64,000 nucleotides of DNA from positions 62,001-126,000 of the forward strand of contig NZ_JASCTH010000002.1 of NCBI RefSeq assembly GCF_030009775.1. The letters are read 5' to 3'. The position numbers were made by a program, and so were the translations under genes. This document shows positions 45,741-54,964 of this stretch, piece by piece (position 1 is the stretch's first letter; every line of letters begins with the position of its first letter). This DNA comes from Actinoplanes sandaracinus. GTDB taxonomy: Bacteria; Actinomycetota; Actinomycetes; Mycobacteriales; Micromonosporaceae. Below the pieces are notes generated by a model. The model did not search any database and was not told the DNA's origin. It saw only the letters and a program-made list of their open reading frames with translations.

Positions 45741-45840
45741 GACCCCGGGTCCCCCCCCCCCCCCCCCCCGGGGGCCCCCCCCCCCCGGGGGTGCCCCCCC
45801 CCGGGGGGGGGGCGCCCCGCCGCGGCGCCGGCCCCCCCCG
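45741..45840. repeat. Poly-C/poly-G homopolymer tract
   Basis: Runs include 19 C (45751-45769), 5 G, 12 C (45775-45786), 5 G, 9 C (45794-45802) and 10 G (45803-45812). It lies between the convergent ABC permease and TetR genes and could fold into several G:C hairpins. Either a real low-complexity spacer or an unresolved sequencing region. Confidence 0.75.
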
Positions 45841-45888
45841 CTTCCCGCGTTTCCCACCCCCCGCGCTGGTACGGGGAGACGCCCGCGG

Positions 45889-46479
45889 TCACGCCACCCG
45901 GCGCACGATCGCCAGCAGAGACGCCTCGACGTCCTCGATGGGTCGGTCGGGCTGGAACACCAGCCAGTCCACCGACACCACCAGCCCCACCCCGAAGAGC
46001 GCCGCCGACGCCACCGGCACGTCCAGCTCTGCCGGGAGGTCCCCGGAGTCGACCCCGGCCTGCACGGTCTCCGCGATCACCCCGATCGCCTGCTCGCGCA
46101 GCAGGATCAGGGTCTGCTGCCACTCCCGGTTGGTGCGCCACATCTCGGAGAGCAGCAACTGGGCGAAGGCCCGGTAACGCCGGATGTACTCCAACTGGGC
46201 CCGGATCAGCGCGCGCAGCGCCTCGCGGGGCGGCAGGCCCTCCACCGCGGCCCGGAACTGCTCGGTGAGCAGGCCCACCCCGTGCCGGAGCAACTCCTCG
46301 AAGAGGTCCGTCTTGGATTTGAAGTTGTAGTAGACGGTTCCCTTGGCCACCTTGGCGCGCAACGCGATGTCGTCCACCGTGGTCGCCGAGAATCCCTGTT
46401 CGGCGATGAGCGCGACGGCCGCCTCGAACAACCGCTGCCGGGTGTCCTCACGTCGCCGGCTTCGCCCGTCGGTCTCCAC
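45889..46479 (-). CDS. TetR-family repressor
   Basis: A 196-residue regulator. The HTH reads FSATTVDDIALRAKVAKGTVYYNFKSKTDLFEELL (about 32-66), and the rest is the helical ligand and dimer domain. The GTG start is 11 bp from the YhgE-type exporter stop, so it is the last gene of that unit. A 24-bp near-palindrome upstream of the ATPase gene is the obvious operator, which suggests autoregulation of the three-gene unit. Confidence 0.92.
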   Translation of the reverse strand: METDGRSRRREDTRQRLFEAAVALIAEQGFSATTVDDIALRAKVAKGTVYYNFKSKTDLFEELLRHGVGLLTEQFRAAVEGLPPREALRALIRAQLEYIRRYRAFAQLLLSEMWRTNREWQQTLILLREQAIGVIAETVQAGVDSGDLPAELDVPVASAALFGVGLVVSVDWLVFQPDRPIEDVEASLLAIVRRVA

Positions 46480-46489
46480 GAGCAGAACC

Positions 46490-48631
46490 CTAGAGGACCA
46501 GCTCGGGGTGCAGGTCAGCGGTGCGCATCCGCCGTTTCCTGCCGGCCAGCACCACCGTCAGCAGCAGCGCCGCGAACCCGAAACCGGCCAGCGCCAGCGC
46601 GTCGTGGGTCACGGTCGCCGCCCTGCCGCCGTCGACGGCGTGCCGGATCCCCTCCACCACGTACGTCATGGGAAGCAGCGGATGGATGACCTGGAAGAAC
46701 TCCGGTGACGTCTGGACCGGATAGGTCCCTCCGGACGAGGTGAGTTGCAGCATCAGCAGCGCCAGCGCGACGACCCGCCCAGCCGGTCCCAGCGCCGCGC
46801 CGGTCAGCTGCATGATCGCGGCGAAGACGGCGGCCGTGCCCAGCATCAGGCCCAGAGTCGCTCCGGCGTGCACCGGGTCGAGGCCGAGCACGAGGTGCAC
46901 GACCGTGTAGAGCAGGCCGGCCTGGACCGCCCCCATCAGCACGCCCGGGAGCAACCCGGCCAGCGCGACCCGCAGCGGCGGGGCGCCGGACATCAGGTAC
47001 CGCCGGTTCAGCGGCCGCAGCAGCATGTAATTGATCATGGCGCCGACCCAGAGGGCCAGGGCCAGGAAGTACGGGGCGAACCCGACGCCGTAGGTGGCGG
47101 CCGGGTGGCGCACCACTCGGTCCAGCGAGACCGGGTCGGCGAGCACGTCGGCACGTTGGCCGGCGTCGCCGTACCCCGGGATCTCCGCGGCGCCGTCGGC
47201 CAGCCCGCCGGCCAGCTGCCCCGCCCCGTCGCGCAGGTCACCGAGTCCGGTCGCGAGCTCGTGGCCGCCGTTCGACAGTTTCGTCAGGCCGCTGTCCAGC
47301 TTCCGGGCCCCGTCGGCCAGCCGGAAGATACCGCCGCGCAGCTCGGTGGCGCCCGCCGCGGCGTCGGCCGTGCCCGAGCTCAGCCGCTTCGTGGCGGTCG
47401 CCAGCTTGTCCAGGCCCGCGGCGAAACCGTCGATCTTGGCGCGGGCCGCGGCGACGTCATCGGCCAGGTGCGGCGCGGCCGCCGCGACCGTTCGTGCGGT
47501 CTTCGCCACCTCCCGCAGCTCGCTTCGCAGACCGTCCAGGTCGGCCTCGTCGATCCGGCTCTGGACCTGCTCGGCGTCGCGCACCAGCCGGTCGGCCAGT
47601 TCCCGCGCCCCGGCCAGGCCGGGGGTGTCCTCGGGCAGCCCGTCCAGATAGTTCCGCAATTTCCGGGCGTCGGCCGCCGCCCGGTCCGCGGCGTCGTCGA
47701 TCCGGCCGACGTTCGCCGCCAGCTTGTCGGCGCCGCGTGCGACCCGGTTCGCCGCGTCTTCGATGGCCCGCGCGTTCTCCCGCAGCACCGGCTCGGCCCG
47801 GTCGGCCGCGGTGTCGACCACGTTCGCCAGTTTCCGCCCGGCGCCGGCCGCCTCCGCGGTGCCCGAGGCGATCTGGGCGGCGCCCGCCGTCAACTGTTTC
47901 AAGCCGTCCGCCAGCTTGTCGGCGCCGGACCCGGCGGTCCCCAGCCCGGCCGCGAGCTTCCCGGCGCCCTTGTCCGCCGAGTCCAGGCGGCCGGCCAGCT
48001 CGCCCGCGCCGGACTGCGCCTTGCCCGCGCCGTTACGCAGGTCCGCCGCCCCATCGGCGGCCTTGCCGGTCTGCTCCTTGAGATCGGTGAAGCCGATCAG
48101 CATCCGGTCGAAGTACTTCGCCGAGGCGCTCGCCGACGCGGCCGCCCGCACCTCGTCGAAAGCCGTACGGCCGAAGACGCCGGAAAGGTAGTTGGTGGAG
48201 TCGTCGCTGACCGCTTGCAACTCGGCGGTCCGCAGCACGCTGTCCGTCTCCGGCGCCGCGCTGAGATCGGCCGAGAAGTCCGCGGGGATGTGCAGCTTCA
48301 GGTGGTACCGCCCGTCCCGCAGCCCCCGCTCGGCGTCCTCGGCGCTGACCAGCCGCCAGTCGAAGATCTCCCGCTCCACCAGCTCGTCGGCGAGATCCTT
48401 CCCGGCGTGCAGCATCTCGCCCTCGGACGTCCGCACCGGTTGATCCTCGACGACCAGCGCCGCCGGGATGTGGTTCAGCCGTGCGTAAGGGTCCCAGAAA
48501 GCGCACAGGTAGAGCGCTCCGTAGAGCAACGGCACCACCGCGAGCACCGCCAGCGCCGCGGCCGTCAGGCGGCCACGGAGGAAGCGTCGCAGCTCCATCC
48601 CGGCGAGCGACAGCGTCGGGAAGTCCGTCAT
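46490..48631 (-). CDS. YhgE/Pip-type membrane exporter
   Basis: A 713-residue protein. One N-terminal helix (about 22-45) precedes a long extracytoplasmic domain with YDRMLIGFTDLKEQTGKAADGA-like repeats of the YhgE family. Many Ala/Asp/Leu-rich heptads (about 200-480) predict coiled coil. The C-terminal part has about five helices (YGVGFAPYFLALALWVGAMI onward). Relatives include the Lactococcus phage-infection protein and type VII-linked EsaA; the cargo is unknown. It overlaps the ATPase stop by ATGA. Confidence 0.87.
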   Translation of the reverse strand: MTDFPTLSLAGMELRRFLRGRLTAAALAVLAVVPLLYGALYLCAFWDPYARLNHIPAALVVEDQPVRTSEGEMLHAGKDLADELVEREIFDWRLVSAEDAERGLRDGRYHLKLHIPADFSADLSAAPETDSVLRTAELQAVSDDSTNYLSGVFGRTAFDEVRAAASASASAKYFDRMLIGFTDLKEQTGKAADGAADLRNGAGKAQSGAGELAGRLDSADKGAGKLAAGLGTAGSGADKLADGLKQLTAGAAQIASGTAEAAGAGRKLANVVDTAADRAEPVLRENARAIEDAANRVARGADKLAANVGRIDDAADRAAADARKLRNYLDGLPEDTPGLAGARELADRLVRDAEQVQSRIDEADLDGLRSELREVAKTARTVAAAAPHLADDVAAARAKIDGFAAGLDKLATATKRLSSGTADAAAGATELRGGIFRLADGARKLDSGLTKLSNGGHELATGLGDLRDGAGQLAGGLADGAAEIPGYGDAGQRADVLADPVSLDRVVRHPAATYGVGFAPYFLALALWVGAMINYMLLRPLNRRYLMSGAPPLRVALAGLLPGVLMGAVQAGLLYTVVHLVLGLDPVHAGATLGLMLGTAAVFAAIMQLTGAALGPAGRVVALALLMLQLTSSGGTYPVQTSPEFFQVIHPLLPMTYVVEGIRHAVDGGRAATVTHDALALAGFGFAALLLTVVLAGRKRRMRTADLHPELVL

Positions 48632-49473
48632 CGCGCGTCCTCCTCGTCACCGGTCTCCTGCCGGGCATCACGCCCGGGCCGCCGGTCCTCTTCCCCCACC
48701 CGCGGTTCCCCCTCCGGCTCCGCCGGCTCCTTTTCCGGCTCCTCCGCCGGCACCGGGTCTCCAGCCGGCGGGTCCACCTCTTCCTCCGCCGGCACGATGT
48801 CGTCGACCGGCGGGTCCACCTCTTCTACCGCCGGCTCTACCGCCGGCACGAGGTCTCTGGCCGGCGCCTCGATCGTGGGGCGGCCCGGGGCGCCGGATCG
48901 CGGGTCGCCGAGCGACACCACCCGGTCCACCCGGGCCGGGTCGATCTCCCGCGCGGTCACCAGGACCGCGACCCCACCGGCGGTGATCTCGGCGAGCAGC
49001 GTCCAGAGGGCGTCCTGCTCGGCACGATCCAGGCCGGCGTCGACGCCGTCGAGCGCGATCACCGCCGGCTCGTTCAGCATCGCCAGAGTCAGACCGAGAA
49101 GATGCCGCTGGTACGGCGAGAGGTCCCGCCCTCGCAGGTCCGGGTCGAGGCCGTACAGCGGGATCGATGCGGCCGCCCGGCGGGGACGGCCGAGCAGCGC
49201 CAGTCGTTCCCGGACGTGTTCCAGGACCGTGAAGACGGGTTCGGGCTCCTCGACGTCGGGCACGTGAGCGAGCGCCGCCGTACCGCTGAGGTCGATCCTG
49301 CCGGTGGTGAGCCGCAGCCGTCTCGCCAGCGCGAGCAGCGCGGTGGTGCGCCCACTCCCCGGCGGGCCGACCACGGCGACCGTCTCGCCGGCCTCGATCC
49401 GCAGGTCGAGGTCGCGGACAAGCCAGCGACGGCGATGACGCACTCCGGCGCCGGTCGCGGTCAGCACCGACAT
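48628..49473 (-). CDS. Degenerate ABC-type ATPase of YhgE unit
   Basis: A 281-residue ABC-fold protein. Walker A is GPPGSGRTTALLA (near residue 36). The signature region reads LSPYQRHLLGLTLAM instead of LSGGQ, Walker B is VIALDGVD with Gly in place of the catalytic glutamate, and the switch-histidine position reads TAREID. ATP binding is likely and hydrolysis doubtful. The last 90 residues are an acidic Pro/Glu-rich tail with repeated EEVDPP and PAEE blocks. AAGGAG precedes the ATG. Confidence 0.82.
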   Translation of the reverse strand: MSVLTATGAGVRHRRRWLVRDLDLRIEAGETVAVVGPPGSGRTTALLALARRLRLTTGRIDLSGTAALAHVPDVEEPEPVFTVLEHVRERLALLGRPRRAAASIPLYGLDPDLRGRDLSPYQRHLLGLTLAMLNEPAVIALDGVDAGLDRAEQDALWTLLAEITAGGVAVLVTAREIDPARVDRVVSLGDPRSGAPGRPTIEAPARDLVPAVEPAVEEVDPPVDDIVPAEEEVDPPAGDPVPAEEPEKEPAEPEGEPRVGEEDRRPGRDARQETGDEEDAR

Positions 49474-49485
49474 GACGGCTCCTTA

Positions 49486-49509
49486 TTTGAACTGACTGGT
49501 CAGTCCAAA
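49486..49509. promoter_or_regulatory. TetR operator palindrome
   Basis: A 24-bp dyad with core ACTGAC-TG-GTCAGT and flanking TTTG/CAAA, two mismatched pairs only. It lies 13-36 bp upstream of the ATPase start, covering the expected promoter, and is the best candidate site for the TetR protein encoded at the end of the same unit. Confidence 0.75.
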
Positions 49510-49585
49510 AACATACTCATGGGAAATCCCTCAACCCTGCCGAGGTGGTGGACATCACGTAACCGAGCCCGGCAGGATCAAGGGC

Positions 49586-50575
49586 ATGTCGATGCGATGG
49601 GGCATGACCGTGCCGTTCGGCGGCGTCCCGCTCTCCGGGCACGCCGCCGTCTTCTCCGCGCTGGCCGATGCCGGTTTCACCGATGCCTGGTCGGCCGAGG
49701 TCGCCGGCACCGACGGCTTCACTCCGCTGACGCTGGCCGCGGCCTGGGAGCCTCGACTGCGTCTGGGCACCGCGATCGCGCCGGTCTTCACCCGCGGTCC
49801 GGGCCTGCTGGCGATGACCGCGGCCGCCCTCGCCGAGGCCGCACCCGGGCGCTTCCAACTGGGCATCGGCGCGTCCTCACCGGTGGTCGTCGGCGACTGG
49901 AACGCCGTCGACTTCGCCCAGCCCTTCTCCCGCAGCCGCGACGTCCTGCGCTTCCTGCGGTCGGCGCTGGCCGGCGAGCTGGTCGACGGTGACTTCGACA
50001 CGTTCTCGGTGCGCCGTTTCCGGCTGGAGCGTCCGCCGGCGACGCCGCCGCCGATCATGCTGGCCGCGCTGCGGCCCGGCATGCTCCGCCTGGCCGCCGC
50101 CGAGGCCGACGGCGTGATCCTGAACTGGCTGGCCGCTTCGGACGTGGCGACCGCCCTCGCCGAGACCAAGGAGGCGAAGCCCGGCTTCGAGGTGGCCGCC
50201 CGCATCTTCGTGATCCCCACGGAGGACGCCGGTTACGCCCGCACCGTCGGCCGCCGCATGATCACCGCCTATCTGACGGTTCCGGCCTACGCCGCCTTCC
50301 ACCGCTGGCTCGGCCGCGAGGAGGCGCTGGCTCCGATGTGGCAGGCCTGGCAGTCCGGCGACCGCAAGGGCGCTCTGGCCGCCATCCCGGATTCGCTGGT
50401 CGACGAGCTGATCGTGCACGGCTCGCCCGCCGAGTGCCGGGCCCGCGTCCAGGCCTACGCGGACGCCGGCGTCACGGTGCCGGTCATGGCCCTGACTCCC
50501 ACACCCGAGCTTGAGCGCGGTGGCCTTCCGGCCCTTCTCGACCTGATCGCCGGGCTCGGCCACCACCCCGCCTGA
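49586..50575 (+). CDS. LLM-class F420-dependent oxidoreductase
   Basis: A 329-residue TIM-barrel flavin/F420 enzyme of the luciferase-like family. MSMRWGMTVPFGGVPLSG opens the barrel. LGTAIAPVFTRGPGLLAMTAAALAEAAPGRFQLGIGASSP is the family core (residues about 60-95), and ASDVATALAE plus GSPAECRARVQAYADAGV close the fold. Coenzyme F420 is made in this phylum, so it is the likely cofactor. The substrate is unknown. Confidence 0.87.
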   Translation: MSMRWGMTVPFGGVPLSGHAAVFSALADAGFTDAWSAEVAGTDGFTPLTLAAAWEPRLRLGTAIAPVFTRGPGLLAMTAAALAEAAPGRFQLGIGASSPVVVGDWNAVDFAQPFSRSRDVLRFLRSALAGELVDGDFDTFSVRRFRLERPPATPPPIMLAALRPGMLRLAAAEADGVILNWLAASDVATALAETKEAKPGFEVAARIFVIPTEDAGYARTVGRRMITAYLTVPAYAAFHRWLGREEALAPMWQAWQSGDRKGALAAIPDSLVDELIVHGSPAECRARVQAYADAGVTVPVMALTPTPELERGGLPALLDLIAGLGHHPA

Positions 50576-50597
50576 GCAGCACCGCCGGGTCGCGCCC

Positions 50598-50626
50598 CGA
50601 GGCGGCCGCGACCTTCGGCCGCCTCG
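50598..50626. terminator. 11-bp hairpin after oxidoreductase
   Basis: CGAGGCGGCCG and CGGCCGCCTCG form a perfect stem around a 7-nt loop, 22 bp past the oxidoreductase stop. Confidence 0.6.
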
Positions 50627-50707
50627 GCCGGGCGGGCACGGCCGAGGCCTCCCGGAGGCGGTCGGCGGGCGTCGCCGCGGCGGTCCGCGACTCTCCGGCC
50701 CGATAAC

Positions 50708-50745
50708 GTGAGAACGCACCCGGATCGGTCCGGGTGCGTTCTCAC
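50708..50745. terminator. Bidirectional 17-bp hairpin
   Basis: The arms 50708-50724 and 50729-50745 are perfectly complementary and closed by a TCGG tetraloop. It is the strongest hairpin in the window and lies between the convergent oxidoreductase and PadR genes, so it can stop both transcripts. Confidence 0.8.
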
Positions 50746-50779
50746 GAGCCGCCGCGGGCTTGCCCCGCCCTGGGCGGCG

Positions 50780-51379
50780 TCATTCACTTTCGGCGAGGAT
50801 GGCGTAAAGCTTGCGCTTGGTCTCGCCGAGCACCTCCAGTGCTTTCTGGCGCTGCTCGGCGGTGCCGTTGAAACCGACCTGCTTGAGCGCGCCCATGATG
50901 CCGACCGCCGCGTCGCGGAAGTCCTGCACCTGGGACATGGCGTCGGCGCCGAACTGCGCCCACGGCGGGTTCTGCGCGGCGGCCTCGGCCTCGGGACGCC
51001 CGTCGGCGGTGAGCTGGTAGCTCTTGCGGCCGCCGTCGGCGGTCGCCTCGATGAGCCCTTCGTCCTCCAGCAACTGGAGCGTCGGATAGATCGAGCCGGG
51101 ACTGGGCCGCCAGATGCCGCCGCTGCGGGAGTCGATCTCCTGGATCATCTCGTAGCCGTGCATCGGCCGCTCGAGCAGCAGCGCCAGGATGGCGGGCCGC
51201 ACGTTCTGACCGCGACCACGGCCTCGCCGGGGGCCGGGCCGGCCACCGAAGTCGGGCGGCGGGAAGCCGGGTCCGCCGGGTCCGCCGCCGAAGGGGAATC
51301 CGGGCGGGAACCCGAAGCCGCGCCTGCGGAACTCGCCGCCCCAGCCGGGCCCGCCGCGCCCTCCATGCATGTGTCTCAT
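50780..51379 (-). CDS. PadR-family transcriptional regulator
   Basis: A 199-residue repressor. The ATG at 51379 has GGAG 6 nt upstream and is preferred over an upstream in-frame start. Residues 1-55 are Gly/Pro/Phe/Arg-rich (GGPGGPGFPPPDFGG). The PadR wing-helix follows with ILALLLERPMHGYEMIQEID and GSIYPTLQLLEDEGLIEA, then a helical dimerisation arm (about 140-195). The inducer and target are unknown; its own upstream region has dyad symmetry. Confidence 0.9.
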   Translation of the reverse strand: MRHMHGGRGGPGWGGEFRRRGFGFPPGFPFGGGPGGPGFPPPDFGGRPGPRRGRGRGQNVRPAILALLLERPMHGYEMIQEIDSRSGGIWRPSPGSIYPTLQLLEDEGLIEATADGGRKSYQLTADGRPEAEAAAQNPPWAQFGADAMSQVQDFRDAAVGIMGALKQVGFNGTAEQRQKALEVLGETKRKLYAILAESE

Positions 51380-51393
51380 GATCTTCTCCGTTC

Positions 51394-51437
51394 TGTCGTC
51401 GATAGTTAGACGATATATCGGCAACGTGTCGACGACA
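51394..51437. promoter_or_regulatory. Probable PadR/GNAT promoter-operator
   Basis: TGTCGTCGA (51394-51402) and TCGACGACA (51429-51437) form an inverted repeat around an AT-rich centre with the palindrome CGATATATCG (51411-51420). It lies just upstream of padR and about 65 bp before the divergent GNAT start, as expected for autoregulation. Confidence 0.6.
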
Positions 51438-51502
51438 AGCGTTTGGCGGATCGCGGGGTTGCGGTAGGTGTCGAGGGGCGCTCATCTGGCAATGTGGTAC
51501 CT

Positions 51503-52342
51503 GTGTTGACGGTGCCCATACGCCAGCTCGGCGAGCCCGAGCGTCCGGTCGTCGAGCGGATCCTCGACGCCGATCCCTACGCGGGCGCCCAGATCGCGGA
51601 GCGGGTGGCCGCCCACGGACTCAACTGGTGGCGTTCCGACGGGCGGATCTACGGCTACGAGCCGCGCCGACAGATCGAGTCGATCATCTGGTCCGGGGCA
51701 CACCTGGTGCCGGTGGGCGCCACACCGCCGGCGACCGCGGCCTTCGCCGACCTGCTCGGCGCCGAGCCGCGCATCTGCTCCTCGATCATCGGCCGGTCCG
51801 AGGCGGTGCTGGACCTGTGGGACCGGCTCGGCGGCAACTGGGGGCCGGCACGTGACGTGCGACCCCACCAGCCGCTGCTGGTGACCGACCGCGACTCGGC
51901 CACCCGGCCGGACCCGGAGGTCCGCCTGGTCCGCGCCGGTGAGGTGGAGCAACTCTTCCCGGCGGCCGTGGCGATGTACACCGAAGAGGTCGGGGTCTCG
52001 CCGTTGCTGGACGACGGCGGGCGCGGTTACCGGCGGCGGATCGCCGAGCTGGTGAAGGCGAAACGCGCCTACGCACGGTTCGACGGCGACCTGGTGATCT
52101 TCAAGGCCGAGCTGGCGATCGTGACCCGGCGGACCACACAGGTGCAGGGCGTTTGGGTGCATCCGGACTACCGGGGAATGGGCCTGGCCACCGGAGCGAT
52201 GGCCGCCGTCGTGGCGGACGCGCTGCGCCGGGTGGCGCCGACCGTGAGCCTCTATGTGAACGACTACAACACCGCGGCCCGCCGGGTCTATGCGAACTGC
52301 GGCTTCGTCTCGGCCGGCAGCTTCGCCACCGTCTTGTTCTGA
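51503..52342 (+). CDS. GNAT acetyltransferase with DUF4081 domain
   Basis: A 279-residue two-domain protein. The GTG at 51503 gives the family start MLTVPIRQLGEPERPVVERIL. The N-terminal DUF4081 domain (about 1-135) is followed by a GNAT domain with VQGVWVHPDYRGMGLATGAMAAVV (acetyl-CoA loop) and YVNDYNTAARRVYANCGF. A gene of this type beside ispG is conserved in actinobacteria. The acceptor is not known. The 3' end including TGA is the first unit of an 18-bp tandem repeat. Confidence 0.88.
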   Translation: MLTVPIRQLGEPERPVVERILDADPYAGAQIAERVAAHGLNWWRSDGRIYGYEPRRQIESIIWSGAHLVPVGATPPATAAFADLLGAEPRICSSIIGRSEAVLDLWDRLGGNWGPARDVRPHQPLLVTDRDSATRPDPEVRLVRAGEVEQLFPAAVAMYTEEVGVSPLLDDGGRGYRRRIAELVKAKRAYARFDGDLVIFKAELAIVTRRTTQVQGVWVHPDYRGMGLATGAMAAVVADALRRVAPTVSLYVNDYNTAARRVYANCGFVSAGSFATVLF

Positions 52343-52455
52343 CGCCCGGCCTTGTTCTGACGCCCGACCTTGTTCTGACGCCCGGCCTTGTTCTGACGCC
52401 CGGCCTTGTTCTGACGCCCGGCCTTGTTCTGACGCCCGGCCTTGTTCTGACGCCG
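52333..52455. repeat. 18-bp tandem repeat, six copies plus a partial
   Basis: Unit CTTGTTCTGACGCCCGGC begins at 52333 and repeats at 52351, 52369, 52387, 52405, 52423 and (15 bp) 52441, with one base change in copy 2. Copy 1 carries the last codons and TGA stop of the GNAT gene; every later copy repeats TTG-TTC-TGA. Confidence 0.95.
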
Positions 52456-52471
52456 GCGGCGCGCACGAGAA

Positions 52472-52506
52472 GGGCCCGGCCCCGGCGAACGCCGGTGACC
52501 GGGCCC
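52472..52506. terminator. Nested hairpin between GNAT and ispG
   Basis: GGGCCCGG and CCGGGCCC form the outer stem, and CCGGCG-AA-CGCCGG lies inside. It sits between the repeat array and the ispG stop and can act on both converging transcripts. Confidence 0.7.
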
Positions 52507-52523
52507 CACAGGAACTCAGACGA

Positions 52524-53705
52524 CTAGTGGACGGTGACGGTCGGGCCAGGGAGCAGCTCGCGCAACTCCTCGGGGAGTTCGGCGCCCATCTCGTCGGCGA
52601 GCCGCAGCGCCTCCTCGACCAGCGTCTCCACGATGATCGACTCGGGCACGGTCTTGATGACCTTGCCCTTGACGAAGATCTGGCCCTTGCCGTTGCCGGA
52701 CGCGACGCCGAGGTCGGCCTCACGGGCCTCACCGGGCCCGTTGACGACGCAGCCCATGACGGCCACCCGCAGCGGCACCGGGAAGCCCTCGAGAGCGGCG
52801 GTGACCTGCTCGGCGAGCGTGTAGACGTCGACCTGGGCCCGGCCGCAGGACGGGCAGGACACGATCTCCAGACCGCGCTCGCGCAGACCCAGCGACTCCA
52901 GGATCTGGTTGCCGACCTTGATCTCCTCGACCGGCGGCGCGGAGAGCGAGACCCGGATGGTGTCGCCGATGCCCTCGGCGAGCAGGGCGCCGAACGCGAC
53001 CGCGCTCTTGATGGTGCCCTGGAACGCCGGCCCGGCCTCGGTGACGCCGAGGTGCAGCGGGTAGTCGCACTGCTCGGCGAGTTGCCGGTACGCCCGGATC
53101 ATGACGACCGGGTCGTTGTGCTTCACCGAGATCTTGATGTCCCGGAAGCCGTGCTCCTCGAAGAGCGAGCACTCCCAGAGCGCCGACTCGACCAGCGCCT
53201 CGGCGGTGGCCTTGCCGTACTTCTCCAGGAGCCGCTTGTCGAGCGAGCCCGCGTTGACGCCGATCCTGATCGGGATGCCGGCGTCACCGGCGGCCTTCGC
53301 GATCTCCTTGACCTTGTCGTCGAACTGCCGGATGTTGCCCGGGTTGACCCGGACCGCGGCACAGCCGGCGTCGATCGCGGCGAACACGTATTTCGGCTGG
53401 AAGTGGATGTCGGCGATCACCGGGAGCTGCGACTTCTTGGCGATCGCGGGCAGCGCCTCGACGTCGTCCTGGGACGGGACGGCGACACGGACGATCTGGC
53501 ACCCCGACGCGGTCAGCTCGGCGATCTGCTGAAGCGTCGCGTTGATGTCGGAGGTGAGCGTGGTGGTCATCGACTGAACGCTGACCGGCGCGCCACCGCC
53601 GACCAACACTCCCCCGACGTTGATCTGGCGGCTCTGCCGGCGCGGGGCCAGGGGCGGCGGGGGGACGGCCGGCATTCCGAGACTGATCGCGGTCATGTCA
53701 CTCAC
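52524..53705 (-). CDS. ispG: 4-hydroxy-3-methylbut-2-enyl diphosphate synthase
   Basis: A 393-residue [4Fe-4S] enzyme, the penultimate step of the MEP isoprenoid pathway (also called gcpE). [24 protein letters not shown] opens the barrel; cluster cysteines are in [12 protein letters not shown] and [11 protein letters not shown]. The GTG at 53705 overlaps the site-2 protease stop by 4 bp; an ATG at 53696 is possible. It is co-transcribed with rip and dxr. Confidence 0.96.
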   Translation of the reverse strand: MSDMTAISLGMPAVPPPPLAPRRQSRQINVGGVLVGGGAPVSVQSMTTTLTSDINATLQQIAELTASGCQIVRVAVPSQDDVEALPAIAKKSQLPVIADIHFQPKYVFAAIDAGCAAVRVNPGNIRQFDDKVKEIAKAAGDAGIPIRIGVNAGSLDKRLLEKYGKATAEALVESALWECSLFEEHGFRDIKISVKHNDPVVMIRAYRQLAEQCDYPLHLGVTEAGPAFQGTIKSAVAFGALLAEGIGDTIRVSLSAPPVEEIKVGNQILESLGLRERGLEIVSCPSCGRAQVDVYTLAEQVTAALEGFPVPLRVAVMGCVVNGPGEAREADLGVASGNGKGQIFVKGKVIKTVPESIIVETLVEEALRLADEMGAELPEELRELLPGPTVTVH

Positions 53706-54964
53706 TTGAAGATCGAGATGGGGTTGACGATGTCGGCGGTCACGGTCAGCAGGGTGAACGCCCCACCGATGAGAATCACCGCGTACGTCAGTGGCATCAA
53801 CTTGTAGTAGTCCACCCGGCCCGGATCAGGTCGATGGAAACGCTTGTAGAGCCATGAGCGAATTGCTTCGAACCAGGCGATGGCGATGTGCCCGCCGTCG
53901 ACCGGCAGCAGCGGCAGCAGGTTGAACAGGCCGATGAACACGTTCAGCGAGATGAAGACCTGCCAGAAGACCTCGGGCACGCCTTTCTCGATGGCCTCGC
54001 CACCGATCCGGCTGGCCCCGACGACGCTGATCGGGGTGTCCGGGTCGCGCTCGTCACCGGTGATCGAGTTCCACAGGGCCGGAATCTTCTCGGGGATCCG
54101 GGCCATCGCCTGGAGCGATTTCTCCACCAGATACCAGTTGAACTCGCCGGAGGCGGGCACCGCTCCGAAGGCACTGTAGGTGATGACGGCCGGCTGGTCC
54201 GTGGTCCAGCTCACGCCGGCGACCGCGACCTGGGAGATCGGGCCTTTCGGGTCCTCGATGGGCCGCCGTTCGGCCGGGAGCAGGTTGACCGTCGTCGTGG
54301 CGGTCTTGCCGTCGCGCACATATTCGAAGGTGGTCGGAGCGGCTGCCGAGGCCCGGATGGTGTCGGTCAACTGGCCGTAATCGGTGACCGCGACGGCGCC
54401 GACCTTGGTGATCAGGTCACCGGTCTTCAGCCCGGCCGCCTTGGCCGGGGACTGCTGGGCGCTGCCCTGGCCCGGCACGCACTCGGTGGTGGCGGTGTCG
54501 CTCAGCGAGGTGCGGATGCAGTCGGCCACGTAGATCATCGCGGGGGCGGAGCGCGTCTGCTCCGCGTTCTGCGGGAGGTCGATGTTGGGCAGGCCGATGC
54601 TCCAGGCCATCACCCAGGCGCCGACCAGCGCCAGCATGAAGTGGGTGATCGAACCGGCGGCCATCACCACGGTCCGCTTCCAGACCGGGAACCGCCACAT
54701 GGCCCGGTGCTGGTCCTCCGGGGCGACGTCGTCGTCCTGCGGCGTCATGCCGACGATCTTGCAGAAGCCGCCGAGCGGGATGAGTTTCAGGCCGTACTCG
54801 GTCTCGCCGCGGTGGAACGAGAAGATCGTCGGGCCGAAGCCGACGAAGTACTTCGTGACCTTCATCCCGAAGCGTTTGCCGGTGATCATATGACCCAGCT
54901 CGTGGAGACTCACCGAGATCAGGATGGTGAGCGCGAACGCCACCACACCCAGCCAGAACAGCAT
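53702..54964 (-). CDS. Site-2 protease (M50), RseP/Rip1-like
   Basis: A 420-residue intramembrane zinc protease that cuts anti-sigma factors or other membrane proteins. The zinc motif HELGH is at 21-25 in the first helix. A PDZ domain follows (about 150-230, [17 protein letters not shown]). The third metal ligand region is [15 protein letters not shown] near residue 358, with Val in place of the usual Leu before the aspartate. Gene order dxr-rip-ispG is conserved in actinobacteria. Confidence 0.94.
   Translation of the reverse strand: MLFWLGVVAFALTILISVSLHELGHMITGKRFGMKVTKYFVGFGPTIFSFHRGETEYGLKLIPLGGFCKIVGMTPQDDDVAPEDQHRAMWRFPVWKRTVVMAAGSITHFMLALVGAWVMAWSIGLPNIDLPQNAEQTRSAPAMIYVADCIRTSLSDTATTECVPGQGSAQQSPAKAAGLKTGDLITKVGAVAVTDYGQLTDTIRASAAAPTTFEYVRDGKTATTTVNLLPAERRPIEDPKGPISQVAVAGVSWTTDQPAVITYSAFGAVPASGEFNWYLVEKSLQAMARIPEKIPALWNSITGDERDPDTPISVVGASRIGGEAIEKGVPEVFWQVFISLNVFIGLFNLLPLLPVDGGHIAIAWFEAIRSWLYKRFHRPDPGRVDYYKLMPLTYAVILIGGAFTLLTVTADIVNPISIFK

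Noticed and set aside
45698..45888. Coding frames running through the poly-C/poly-G spacer
   Set aside because: Products would be Pro/Gly homopolymers created by the base runs, with no start signals.
52333..52455. 18-bp array considered as a CRISPR
   Set aside because: Units are directly adjacent with no spacers, and there are no cas genes nearby.
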